The translations under genes and the position numbers were made by a program. From Yersinia rohdei ATCC 43380 (GTDB lineage Bacteria > Pseudomonadota > Gammaproteobacteria > Enterobacterales > Enterobacteriaceae), in the NCBI RefSeq assembly GCF_000173775.1, contig NZ_ACCD01000010.1:60954-124953 (forward strand): a stretch of DNA of 64,000 bases, given 5' to 3'. The notes beneath the pieces were generated by a model. That model did not search any database. It was not told where the DNA came from and worked only from the letters and a program-made list of their open reading frames with translations. Below are positions 49,449 through 58,281 of the stretch, piece by piece; positions within the stretch are counted from its first letter, which is position 1; the number at the start of each line of letters is the position of its first letter.

Positions 49449-52235
49449 TTATCGAGCTCTACGTAGCTTTAATGCTCGTGAGCGGCGAACAGTAGCTCGA
49501 TCGATATATAGTTGCTCTGTCTCATCTGAACAATCGATATCGCCCCACATGGAACTACCTCCACCTAAAAATGAAATGCTGCCGTTATCACTAATGGAAA
49601 GGCAACCACCAGCAAAATGTAACCACCATTGTGTTAGAGGAAGCGGTAATGCAATGAGATTTTTTGACCAAGAGAGATCGCCATTATGGCTCTGATAACC
49701 CAATGTTTTTTTTGAAAAAATAGCCTGAACGACCAATCCCCAAGCAAAACTATCGGTCTGCCAGCAAGCATTTTGAGTAGTGATAAAATAACGATTACGC
49801 TGTTTTTCCTGGCAGCGCATTAAAGCATTGCCGCTAGGATCAATTGCCGTAGTCTCTTCAGACCACATATTTTTCCCTTCCTGCCAAGTCGACACGTTGA
49901 TGTTTTCAGGTAGCGTTGGGATATTTTTTATTTGGGTTATTGGTAGGATTACACCACTTAATGGGCTGACAGAAAAATCTGTTTTGGTGACCAATTTCAA
50001 ACCAAACTGTTCAATCAATGTTTCTACGCGCTCAATACCTGTCAAATTTAACTCAATACAACCGGCTGCAAGATCATGACCTAATACTGACCACCGTTTA
50101 ACTTGCTCGCCATCTACCAGTGCGCACTGCAGTTGATTACGCTCGCTTTTTGTCATCATTCCACAGATACGAGCAACTACACCCGCTTTCTCGTCAGAAA
50201 CTGATATTGTACGGATAGCCAGTGTTACTAACGGATAAGGAGCATAACGACTCTCAGTCATTGAAAGCCAGCCAGTCGTAAACAGCATTCGACGTAATCG
50301 CCAAACAGGAATGTTTACAGCGATTGAAACTGGTATAAGATGTTTATTCAGTTCATCAAAAGGCAGTGTGCTACGCCTTTGAAAACGCAGCGCCAGCGCT
50401 TCGACTAACCAGTCGAGCGCAATAGGAATAGAATGCAAATCAATAGATTCGCATTCTGCAGGCGGATATTCATTTTGTTGCCATAATGACCACTCCCCCC
50501 CCATAGGGGTAAGTTTTAGCTTATTTATAGACCTAGAGGCAGGTACATTATTAGCAATATCATTAAATGGTACTAAAGTTCCCATAGGACCATCAATCAA
50601 CCAATTATTTGGTTCATTTAAACGTCGATAAGCTGCATCAGGAGCATGGTCTAATACACAAACATCATAAACCAGAGGTGATTCTTGTTGGTCCAGTGTT
50701 AATAAATAACGGCAAAGTGTTTGTCCGGAAATGGCAACCAACTTTTCAGATGAAATATATAATCCGTCGTCACTGACCGTAAGTTCGCCTGTAGCCAGTT
50801 TATTATCCGCAGAGTCACTAATTACGAATCTTCCGCTACTAGCTCCTTCCATACGAATAAATGGAGTACTGGCCGGATTAAGTAACACTGCTTGCCCAAA
50901 GCGCGCTCCGCCAGCCAAATGAGGTCTTATAGGCATCCAATTTTGAATAAAAAATCGTTGGGCGAGTTTAGGAAGAGCAGTTGCCAAAGTGAGCAATGCC
51001 TGTTGATTTACTGATTCAAATACAATAAGTTGCCATTCATTCAGCTCTGGGGTAAGTCCTAATGAATGGAATCTTAACTTTATATGATTACATACCGCAT
51101 AAACTTTCCTTACATAGTTACTGCTGATTACTAGACAAACTGGACCATCGTCAAAATAGTGACCATCAGAATTCATAAATCCCGAATCATCCCGAAATAG
51201 CGGTAAACATCCAGCCTGCAATGCCATGCCTACTCGCGATTGCGATAATCCTTTTTTATGTTTTTGTAATAGTAATGAAATGTGTATCAGAGTGTTATTT
51301 ACATCTGATTTACAATAGCCTTTGCTATAATTTTCTGTTTTCTGTGGTAGTGTGTAGATTCGATTGGTACCTAATTCCTTAGCCCCTTTGCTATCCATCA
51401 ATAAATAAATTTCGGGGTTCCACATATCAGTAGCATCTTCTAACTGTATGCAAAAACGTCCATTCGCAGTTACTTGTTGGTTTTCCTTGTGTCGAGTAAT
51501 ATCTCGAACGGCACCCCAAAATGGGCTGTTATAAGCTTGCTTCGATAAAGCCTTTAATAGCAGCCTTCTAAACTGATCAAATTCATTGATGAATGTTTGA
51601 CTGAAGGAACTTATCTTTTGATGAATGATTTGACTAATTGATTCAAATGTTGAATGACTATCCAGATTTTTATCAGCCAGCAAGCGTCTTAGTAATAAAT
51701 CGTCTTTATAAGATGGAAAGGAAAGTCTTTTTGAATAACCAATTAATGTTTCGCGATGAGGATCTGGTAAAATAAGATGCGCACATTCTTTTTTATTATG
51801 ACTCCATCTTTCTAATCGCTCCCACATTTTAGGGAGTTCACTAAAGATAAATTTCTTATCTTTATCAAAACCTAGCAGAAGGGAAAATCTAACACGAAAA
51901 TCACCTTCATCATAGGTGTCATCATCAGCACTTGCGGCAAGTAACGTTAAATATAAGATAGCAAAATGAGGAGGAACCCCGTTTCTCGCCGCTAATATAT
52001 CAAGCCTTAGTTCATCTCTAAAATAATTTTGTATCTTTTCTGCACTAGTACCAAATGCATTCAAAAAGCTACCTTTAGCTTCTTCTTTACTACGAGTACC
52101 TTTCAATTTATCAAAAATGCGTCCGGTCGCATCAATACGACTCAGTGTTGAACCAATACAAGAAGGGTCAAAAAAAATGGCTCTAACTAGGGCGGTATTC
52201 CACTCATCTAAAGTAACCGGGAAAGACTCCTCCAT
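49449..52235 (-). CDS. druF: DruF-like protein of Druantia type II, unknown function
   Basis: 928 residues with no motif that I recognise as catalytic. The protein appears soluble and mixed alpha/beta; the last 150 residues (SWKN...LPLPLTQWWLHFAGGCLSI) resemble a C-terminal beta-rich domain. It starts 1 nt after the druM stop, so translation is probably coupled to the methyltransferase. Gene position between druM and a second large unknown matches the published type II order. Conserved Tyr/Trp-rich patches suggest a nucleic acid or protein surface, but that is speculation. Confidence 0.7.
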   Translation of the reverse strand: MEESFPVTLDEWNTALVRAIFFDPSCIGSTLSRIDATGRIFDKLKGTRSKEEAKGSFLNAFGTSAEKIQNYFRDELRLDILAARNGVPPHFAILYLTLLAASADDDTYDEGDFRVRFSLLLGFDKDKKFIFSELPKMWERLERWSHNKKECAHLILPDPHRETLIGYSKRLSFPSYKDDLLLRRLLADKNLDSHSTFESISQIIHQKISSFSQTFINEFDQFRRLLLKALSKQAYNSPFWGAVRDITRHKENQQVTANGRFCIQLEDATDMWNPEIYLLMDSKGAKELGTNRIYTLPQKTENYSKGYCKSDVNNTLIHISLLLQKHKKGLSQSRVGMALQAGCLPLFRDDSGFMNSDGHYFDDGPVCLVISSNYVRKVYAVCNHIKLRFHSLGLTPELNEWQLIVFESVNQQALLTLATALPKLAQRFFIQNWMPIRPHLAGGARFGQAVLLNPASTPFIRMEGASSGRFVISDSADNKLATGELTVSDDGLYISSEKLVAISGQTLCRYLLTLDQQESPLVYDVCVLDHAPDAAYRRLNEPNNWLIDGPMGTLVPFNDIANNVPASRSINKLKLTPMGGEWSLWQQNEYPPAECESIDLHSIPIALDWLVEALALRFQRRSTLPFDELNKHLIPVSIAVNIPVWRLRRMLFTTGWLSMTESRYAPYPLVTLAIRTISVSDEKAGVVARICGMMTKSERNQLQCALVDGEQVKRWSVLGHDLAAGCIELNLTGIERVETLIEQFGLKLVTKTDFSVSPLSGVILPITQIKNIPTLPENINVSTWQEGKNMWSEETTAIDPSGNALMRCQEKQRNRYFITTQNACWQTDSFAWGLVVQAIFSKKTLGYQSHNGDLSWSKNLIALPLPLTQWWLHFAGGCLSISDNGSISFLGGGSSMWGDIDCSDETEQLYIDRATVRRSRALKLRRAR

Positions 52236-52236
52236 T

Positions 52237-53325
52237 TCAATTACCTGCTTTTATCGAGAGATTCTTCAAGCCTGCGCCTGAAAAAAGGTGGCTAAAAAGA
52301 ACCTCAGCTAGCATAGGAGGAACCGCATTACCTATTTGGGTAAATTTGGCATCAATATCCCCTACCGGTTCATAATCGTGGCGAAACGTTTGTATGCGAG
52401 CACATTCTCGCCATGACAAACGTCTGGCTTGCTCCAATTTAGGGCGGGTATCATCAACAGTTAAGTGTTCGTATTCATCGGAAAAGTCCCAGCGTTGTTT
52501 CCAGCCGTCATCAAGGTTTGACCAGGTTAGTTTCATGACTGGGCTTGCTGGATGCAATGTGACATGTCGCCAGTTAGCTACTACGGTATAAGCAGGGCTA
52601 TCCCATTTAGCCTTACGATTCCTTGACATGAAATACCATGAAAAATGGCCTTCTGGATCATGGGGACGTTCATAAAACTCCCCTTCTGGCCATAAGGGAA
52701 GATCGCAAATAGCATCACCATGAGACGCATAAGGTTTTAAATGAGGGTTCTTCTGGCTTAGCTTACCGTGAGTGGCTAGAGGGAACTCAAAATATTGATC
52801 TAAATCTTTTCGTACACCAATAATAAACAAACGCTTACGTGACTGTGGCACACCATATTCTTTAGCATTAACCAGATGATAACTGACCTGATAACCAGCT
52901 TGCTGGTATGCTGTAAGTTGTTGTTCTAAAAAACTGCCCGCACCAAGTTGCTGTAATCCAGACACATTCTCTGCCACAAAATATTTTGGACGGACAATAT
53001 TTAACACACGTAAAAACTGCTTATAAAGATTGCTCCGAGCATCACTATCCGGCTTTCTGTTACCCGCCATCGAAAATGACTGGCACGGGTAACCGCCAAC
53101 AACAACATCAACACATGGAAAACTCTGGATATTGGATATATCGCCAAGTCTGATATCTGAGTCAGGAAAATACTTATCTAATGTCTTACAGGCGTTTTCA
53201 ACAATATCATTAGCAAAAACAACCTTCCCACCGGCAGATTCAATGCCAAAATCCATGCCACCACCGCCAGAAAACAGTGAAAGAACTCGGATATTTTCAT
53301 GCTCTCTTTCAAAAATATTGCTCAT
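52237..53325 (-). CDS. druM: DNA cytosine-5 methyltransferase of Druantia type II
   Basis: SAM-dependent C5-cytosine methyltransferase, 362 residues. Motif I LFSGGGGMDFG (18-28), motif IV GGYPCQSFS with catalytic Cys81, motif VI ENVSGL (119-124), motif VIII QSRKRLF, motif X QIGNAVPP near residue 332. The target-recognition region between VIII and X is about 120 residues, so there is one target domain. First gene of the operon. In Druantia II it presumably marks self DNA. A solitary Dcm-type enzyme is the alternative, but the tight operon argues against it. Recognition sequence unknown. Confidence 0.9.
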   Translation of the reverse strand: MSNIFEREHENIRVLSLFSGGGGMDFGIESAGGKVVFANDIVENACKTLDKYFPDSDIRLGDISNIQSFPCVDVVVGGYPCQSFSMAGNRKPDSDARSNLYKQFLRVLNIVRPKYFVAENVSGLQQLGAGSFLEQQLTAYQQAGYQVSYHLVNAKEYGVPQSRKRLFIIGVRKDLDQYFEFPLATHGKLSQKNPHLKPYASHGDAICDLPLWPEGEFYERPHDPEGHFSWYFMSRNRKAKWDSPAYTVVANWRHVTLHPASPVMKLTWSNLDDGWKQRWDFSDEYEHLTVDDTRPKLEQARRLSWRECARIQTFRHDYEPVGDIDAKFTQIGNAVPPMLAEVLFSHLFSGAGLKNLSIKAGN

Positions 53326-53430
53326 ATAATCATACTGGGCGTTGCCATCCTAACTTTATCATTACCAATCCTAAGATCATGATTGCCTGTCCATAAAGAC
53401 AATAAATTCTCTCTAAAAATTATGAAAATA

Positions 53431-53436
53431 ATTATA
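53431..53436 (-). promoter_or_regulatory. Candidate -10 box for the druM operon
   Basis: TATAAT on the minus strand, 105 nt before the druM start. No -35 box stands at the usual 16-18 nt (TTGATG is 14 nt away), so the call is weak. No other promoter-like sequence was seen in the 53326-53578 gap. Confidence 0.3.
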
Positions 53437-53578
53437 GCGTGGGAAGATGGCATCAAGCATTGACATTATTTATGTTTTTGGCAATTGAAGTAAAAAATAA
53501 CGCTGTTAATGGAATGATCTCTCCCTCTTGTGCCACTGCAGGATAATAAATCGTCACTAATTGAGCGGAGCGATCATC

Positions 53579-53689
53579 ATGAATGTTAAAAGTATTGGCA
53601 TCGATTTGGCAAAAGAGGTTTTTCAAGTCTACTGGGGAGTCATCAAGACAGAAACAACACCACTGATTGCCCAAGCAAGCATTAAGTGA
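53579..53689 (+). pseudogene. N-terminal scrap of an IS110-family transposase
   Basis: Reads MNVKSIGIDLAKEVFQVYWG, the DEDD-domain start of IS110-type transposases, then diverges and stops after 36 codons. GGAG precedes the ATG. Normal length is about 340 residues, so this is a dead remnant. About 100 nt further on (about 53780-53815) a sequence resembling an IS3-type end may be another scrap. Confidence 0.7.
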
Positions 53690-53870
53690 TTGCAGTACAG
53701 GTCAGACCGTGATGAGGAAAACCAGTTTATTCAAAACTCTTTAAAGAAAAAGCGATTTCTGTAATCGTCAGAGTATAGCAGTGCACTGAATTTAGACACC
53801 TAAATAGTGGTGAGATGTGGCGTATCTCTGAATGGGCAAATGCAGGGCTTATCTGGTAGTGGTTTTTGAT

Positions 53871-54288
53871 TTATTCTCCCGCAATCCGATGGTCATCGCT
53901 CAAACGGTTTTCCGTCGTATACAGGAGTTGCTGGCATTGGGGGCATGTCTTTGGCCCAGTATACTTATGCTGGCATAGCACACAGAAGTAAGCTCTGTGT
54001 GGCAGAGAACTCAATGGCACATGTTGGGCCATGATAGTCTTGCGCAGGGTACTTAAGGCATCAGTAGTTTGTGACGATGTTGATGCCATTTTTGTTCGGT
54101 ATTTACAGTTTATATCGGGGTTAAAATTGGGATGCTCCTGGTCATGAATGAATAGACGCCCTGAGACATGAGTATGTTGTAATTGCAGCGGGTTATGGCA
54201 GGAAGGGCAGTAATAGCATTCAACTGCTGAACCTAGAAAAATATTTGCACTATTAACTCGTGAGCCCTCTGTTGTCAGGGCGGTTCAT
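53871..54288 (-). CDS. Putative zinc-ribbon protein, start disrupted
   Basis: An open frame from 54284 to 53871 carries two CXXC pairs per half: CYYCPSC near the N-terminus, and FCVLCQHKYTGPKTCPQCQ near the C-terminus. Such small zinc-ribbon genes lie next to alpA in many enterobacterial islands. An in-frame TGA stands just before the frame (54285-54287), and the only nearby ATG (54288, MNR) is in another frame. A lost pair of bases after ATG-AAC-CGC would restore MNR-ALTTEGSRV. The first in-frame ATG is internal at 54089 and would drop the first ribbon. So it is either a pseudogene or uses a rare start. Confidence 0.6.
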
Positions 54289-54556
54289 GGAATTGCTTTG
54301 GGGTAATGATGTTGTATAGCTATACAGTGAGAAAATTGGGAGTTCAGAAGCCTTTTTGGCATGTATTTGATACGGTGAATGTTGGTTTACACAGCTTGCA
54401 GTATTTTTCCCGTGGTAGTGACCCGCGAATAATGAGGTATACCCCTTTCGGCCGAATTGCTGGCATGCGTCATCCACCCTCGAGGGCTGATATTGATGCA
54501 AGCCGTAGGCGGAAATCGTGGGGGAGGTTGGTGTCGATTAATTGCTAAACAAGATG

Positions 54557-54775
54557 CTATTGGCGGGACTGAACGATACGTTCATTTAACCAGTTTTCTA
54601 CCTCGCTTTGTAACCACCGAGAACTTCTCCCCATTTTAATGGGTTTGGGGAATGAGCCGTCTTTAATCAGTTTGTAAAACCACTTATCAGTAAGGCCGGT
54701 AAACTGCGTGATAAATGACATATCTACCATTCGGTCATTCAGTAAGGCCGATACGTTATTCTGAGTTGTCATCAT
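54557..54775 (-). CDS. AlpA-family transcriptional regulator
   Basis: 72 residues from ATG 54775, with GGAG 7 nt before it; a longer frame exists upstream but lacks homology to the family. The protein is a single helix-turn-helix: ITQFTGLTDKWFYKLIKDG and FPKPIKMGRSSRWLQSEVE. AlpA proteins activate integrase or excision genes in P4/CP4-type elements. It lies downstream of the Gp2-like gene on the same strand. Confidence 0.88.
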   Translation of the reverse strand: MMTTQNNVSALLNDRMVDMSFITQFTGLTDKWFYKLIKDGSFPKPIKMGRSSRWLQSEVENWLNERIVQSRQ

Positions 54776-54894
54776 GGTTTTCTCCATATGGAACGTTGAG
54801 AGGTATGGAGATGTGCCGTATAGGTAATGATTAACCGTTGGCACTTTCTCCTTCTCAACATCCACATGCGAGTTATAAAATAATGTTTTACCGT

Positions 54895-55536
54895 TTATCC
54901 CTGAGAGCATCCCAGATTACGTCTGCCATCTGAGTGGTCTTTGCTAAATTCCTTAGCCAGATATATTGCTCTTTCGGTTAATGCTTCGTAATCAGTTTCA
55001 AAGTCAGGTTTATTACGATTTAAAGAATAAAACCCGTTGGTAGGTAGATGGACAAGCCCATGATGTATTTTTTCATGACCATTGCGTTTAATTGCGCGGA
55101 TCCAGGCGGTAATCACGATTTGGTAAATACTGGAAAAATTAAATGACGGTCCTGTATGTCTTTTACCAGGCCAGGAATAGGCATCCTTGTTGAGCAGTAA
55201 AAGGACGTGATAGTGGTATTTTGTTTCATCCTGATTGAGTTCTCGCACCCATACGAACCTTACCTTACAGGTCAGCGATGTCTTACCGGCTTTCCTTTTG
55301 CGTTTAATGTCTTCTTCAATCTGGGATTTCACTGAGGCGATAAAATTGGAAATAACATCGGGGGCATCGTAATAGCGTGTAGGGCAGTCCACTCTGTCTT
55401 CTTCGTCAGGGAAACGAAGGTCGAACCTTACAGCCATGACACGGGGATAGTCCGCCAGGGCTTTATCTACGGTTTCGCTGATCCTTTTGACATAGTATTC
55501 ATTAGATGTGCATTTATCTGATTTCTTCTTGTTCAT
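54895..55536 (-). CDS. Inovirus Gp2-like / YagK-YfjJ family protein
   Basis: 213 residues. The central segment KYHYHVLLLLNKDAY resembles the HUH-like core of rolling-circle replication proteins, and the full protein fits the inovirus Gp2/YagK-YfjJ family common in P4- and CP4-type islands. The gene is upstream of alpA by 119 nt on the same strand. In inoviruses Gp2 starts single-strand replication; whether the island copy nicks DNA is unknown. Confidence 0.75.
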   Translation of the reverse strand: MNKKKSDKCTSNEYYVKRISETVDKALADYPRVMAVRFDLRFPDEEDRVDCPTRYYDAPDVISNFIASVKSQIEEDIKRKRKAGKTSLTCKVRFVWVRELNQDETKYHYHVLLLLNKDAYSWPGKRHTGPSFNFSSIYQIVITAWIRAIKRNGHEKIHHGLVHLPTNGFYSLNRNKPDFETDYEALTERAIYLAKEFSKDHSDGRRNLGCSQG

Positions 55537-56205
55537 TACGTTGAGTCCTTAGCTGATTGAGTTCAATTCATCGGATCTCTAGTTATTATTTACGGAATGA
55601 GGGTTATCTCTTTTATTCTCAGTATTTCAATACATACAAATGGCTAGTTGTACTCGTAGTTCTATTCATCCCCATATAACCTTAGATAACACTCCTCCCA
55701 TTATTAACAATACGGAGACAAGAGGGTGTGGATACAGGCAGTTTGCAATAGTAGAAGGATTAGCCAAAATCAGGCCCCAATAAGTATGTAAATCTGCCGA
55801 AATCACTCCCGAGTTATCGTTTTACTTTTCGAGGGAGTTAGGCGTTTTAAAAAGAGGGTTAGGCTTGCTCAGGACAACGTATTTTAGTTGTTTACTCCAG
55901 ACACCTCTAAGCTGCCAGTCACTGATATAGAGAAACGGCAGGTTGTTTACTAGTGATGATCCGTGCTGTTTTCTTTTACTGTATCGCTATCATTCACTCA
56001 GCCCATAAGAAAATAGATGGCTTACAGGTCGCTATCGTCTGTAACAACGTCAAAAAAAACGGATCCATAACTTTTAATTAATACTATGATTTATTGTGTT
56101 TTGTTTAAAAGTAGGTTACTTATGGTAGGTTACAATTTATAAAGTAATATTTATTTTAGTGACTTTAGGTGCGTCATTTTTATACCGATAGGAGTGTTTA
56201 ATACA
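55537..56205. other. 669-nt gene-free control region between divergent units
   Basis: Separates the leftward Gp2/alpA unit from the rightward genes. No convincing gene. It contains a direct repeat GTAGGTTAC at 56111-56119 and 56126-56134 (15-nt period), and CTCCC/GGGAG arms around 55807-55840. A related GTAGGTAAT precedes the GTPase gene (57095-57103). Likely holds promoters for both directions and regulator sites; a replication origin is possible but not shown. Confidence 0.5.
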
Positions 56206-57021
56206 TTGGCGAGTAAACAGAAAATCACAGCTTATATTCCTGATTCGGTGGTTTACGAATGGGCTAAAAAAAAAGCAGAGGAGAACGGGGTAACAGGGTC
56301 AGGATATCTGGAGTCACTAATACGACAGGAAATGCAAAAAGTAGAAACGGAAAAGGTGCCATTAAGGATGGTACCGCGATTTTCAGTTTTTGATACATTT
56401 ACACCTAAGGAGCAAATTCTCATGCTCTCCGGTGGATTTCGCATTCATGATTCTTTCGCTCTTTCACTAGGAGACAGAGAGAAAGATGGTATTGAGCAGA
56501 TAAAAGTTGGGGTCCATCAAGAGATTTATAATGATTTTAATAATGTGATCATAGGTAAAAATAGTAGAAGTCTTCCTGAACAGTGTTATATAGTCTTCCT
56601 GAAAACCTTCTTCGACGGAAGGGTTTTAAAAAATGATGAAGAATCTCATGTGAATTATCATGTCATGTACCAGCCATTATTAATCACACCTAACCTATGG
56701 GATAAATATGGTGGTTTCTATGATTTTTTCAATATCAAATACCTTAGGCAGACAGATATTATCCGAAGTGAGTTCATGAGAACTTTCTCTAGTAAATATG
56801 CGGGGGCCGCCCCTATTTTTGAAAGACGGAAAGAGTGTAATGATTCAGGTGGTTTTTTTATTCCTGTGTATCATAAGCCTGTCACCTTAGAGCAAAGATT
56901 AAGCTCACCAGTTCTCAGTAAAAAATTTGAAAATTCAACCAATCTATATATTGGTGTTGACTCGGGTAATAATAAAGAACGTTTTCATCTGAAAGGTAGG
57001 GAATATTTAAAACAAAAATAG
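56206..57021 (+). CDS. Unknown protein with ribbon-helix-helix-like N-terminus
   Basis: About 271 residues from TTG 56206, chosen because TAGGAG lies 11 nt upstream; GTG 56194 overlaps that site. The N-terminus (KITAYIPDSVVYEWAKKKA, then a helix ending in LIRQEMQ) looks like a DNA-binding ribbon-helix-helix. The remaining about 200 residues match no family I know; they include PKEQILMLSGGFRIHDSFAL and a Tyr/Phe-rich middle. AT-rich and single-copy. It lies between the island control region and the GTPase. It could be an autoregulator of the island. Confidence 0.65.
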   Translation: MASKQKITAYIPDSVVYEWAKKKAEENGVTGSGYLESLIRQEMQKVETEKVPLRMVPRFSVFDTFTPKEQILMLSGGFRIHDSFALSLGDREKDGIEQIKVGVHQEIYNDFNNVIIGKNSRSLPEQCYIVFLKTFFDGRVLKNDEESHVNYHVMYQPLLITPNLWDKYGGFYDFFNIKYLRQTDIIRSEFMRTFSSKYAGAAPIFERRKECNDSGGFFIPVYHKPVTLEQRLSSPVLSKKFENSTNLYIGVDSGNNKERFHLKGREYLKQK

Positions 57022-57107
57022 TGCATCTAAATATCAATTTCAATATTTTTTCAGATAGATATTACCTCAACGATACTCTGACTCACTCATTATCGTAGGT
57101 AATATTG

Positions 57108-58025
57108 ATGAACAAAGAAACTCCGACAGTCATGCCATTGACGCAGGTATTTTCCTCTCTTTCTGCTGATACAGCCCCCCGTATCGATCATAATCTCTAC
57201 AAAACTGTTTCTTATAAGCCCGCTATTGGCATCATGGGTAAAAGCGGTGTGGGTAAATCCAGTCTCTGCAATACCTTATTTAATGCATCCCCCGCCAATG
57301 TCAGTGCAGTCAAAGGGTGTACCCTACAGATACAGGATTATCAACTGAACCCTATACCGCACACTTTGCTTATCATGGAATTTCCAGAAGATGATGAAAT
57401 ATCAGACCTTGCTAAAGGACTGACCCGCTTATATCACTGGCTGAATCAACTGGACCTGATTATCTGGGTGCTTAAAGCAGATGACCGGGCATGGAGTGAT
57501 GACATTCGCTGCTATAGGAAATTGATTTCGCAGGGAGCAGACCCCACGCGCTTTCTTTTTGTCCTCAATCAGGCTGATAAAATTGAACCCTCTCGAGAAT
57601 GGGACCCCACCACAGGCCAACCCTCCTTGCTTCAGCAACAGAATCTAGAAGAGAGGGTGAACCAGGTGGAGGCCATATTTTCTCCAGTCCATCCCGTTTT
57701 AGCGGTGTCAGCCTCGGAAGGCTTCAATATGCATCAATGGCGAGAAACGTTACTGATGTCGTTACCTGATAGTCCCCGTCATATTGTCACTTGCCTGCCT
57801 GATGAAAACGTCAGTCGAACAACAAAGGAGAACCTTGTCCGCCTTGTAAGTGACATTGTTGTTGATGTCGTGGAAGCCCTGTTGACTTCACATATCGTCA
57901 AAAAAGGATTAGCCAATATTCGCGATTGGTTGCTTTCTCTCATGACATGCCTCTGGCATCGGTTGACATCATTGGTGACCAGAAGGAGTGTCTTTCGTTC
58001 GATCTGTTTCGCCGATCGAAGATAA
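57108..58025 (+). CDS. YfjP/YeeP-family GTPase with altered G3 motif
   Basis: 305 residues of the Era-like P-loop GTPase family found in CP4-type islands. Walker A GKSGVGKSS at 44-52 and the base-specificity motif NQAD at 154-157. Where relatives such as YfjP have D-x-P-G in G3, this one has E-F-P-E-D-D-E (about 91-97), so the metal/water ligands are changed. The C-terminal about 70 residues are helical and hydrophobic. ATG 57108 is preferred over TTG 57105. Function in the family is unknown. Confidence 0.8.
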   Translation: MNKETPTVMPLTQVFSSLSADTAPRIDHNLYKTVSYKPAIGIMGKSGVGKSSLCNTLFNASPANVSAVKGCTLQIQDYQLNPIPHTLLIMEFPEDDEISDLAKGLTRLYHWLNQLDLIIWVLKADDRAWSDDIRCYRKLISQGADPTRFLFVLNQADKIEPSREWDPTTGQPSLLQQQNLEERVNQVEAIFSPVHPVLAVSASEGFNMHQWRETLLMSLPDSPRHIVTCLPDENVSRTTKENLVRLVSDIVVDVVEALLTSHIVKKGLANIRDWLLSLMTCLWHRLTSLVTRRSVFRSICFADRR

Positions 58026-58152
58026 AATAATGATAGACTTTAACTATTAATAAGGATATAACGATCGTTATTATCAATAGGTTTCAACGATCAGTTTTAG
58101 CTTATTGATCTTAATTAACGATTATCTCTCCTTCCCACATCTCGCTACGATC
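58001..58152. promoter_or_regulatory. GATC-rich region with repeat copy A
   Basis: Six GATC sites in 152 bp (58001, 58014, 58063, 58089, 58107, 58149), far above the chance density of one per 256. The core AACGATCAGTTTTAG then CTTATTGATCT (58086-58111) recurs at 60455-60480. It starts inside the end of the GTPase gene and fills the gap before the next gene. A Dam-sensitive regulatory site is a reasonable guess. Confidence 0.5.
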
Positions 58153-58218
58153 CCCTTTCCAGAAAGGTTGTTAACCCTCAATTCCATTTTATATATTGAT
58201 TCATAAAGGAGTATGACC

Positions 58219-58281
58219 ATGCTGCAATGCTGTTCCTTTCATCTGGCTTTTGTGCTGCAGGACGTGAGGCCATTATGCTAA
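58219..58281 (+). CDS. Possible 20-codon leader peptide
   Basis: ATG 58219 has AAAGGAG 7 nt before it, the best ribosome site in this part of the island, yet the frame ends after 20 codons (MLQCCSFHLAFVLQDVRPLC). Its stop overlaps the start of the membrane protein gene (ATG 58275) by 7 nt. It may be translated to bring ribosomes to the next gene. No homology is known to me. Confidence 0.4.
   Translation: MLQCCSFHLAFVLQDVRPLC

Noticed and set aside
39424..53325. DISARM system
   Set aside because: A DUF1998 helicase and a 5mC methyltransferase occur in DISARM too, but the helicase here is about 2000 residues, there is no separate DrmB- or PLD-type DrmC, and two 930-residue proteins match Druantia II better.
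53453..53674. Minus-strand 73-codon frame
   Set aside because: It overlaps the IS110 transposase scrap on the other strand and shows no family features or ribosome site.
53780..53815. IS3-family terminal inverted repeat
   Set aside because: GAATTTAGACACCTAAATAG resembles an IS3-type end, but there is no partner end or transposase, so it is not listed as an element.
54253..54501. Minus-strand 82-codon frame between the zinc-ribbon gene and alpA
   Set aside because: No recognisable domain or ribosome site. It overlaps the zinc-ribbon 5' region and probably arises by chance; its last codons mark the frame change discussed for that gene.
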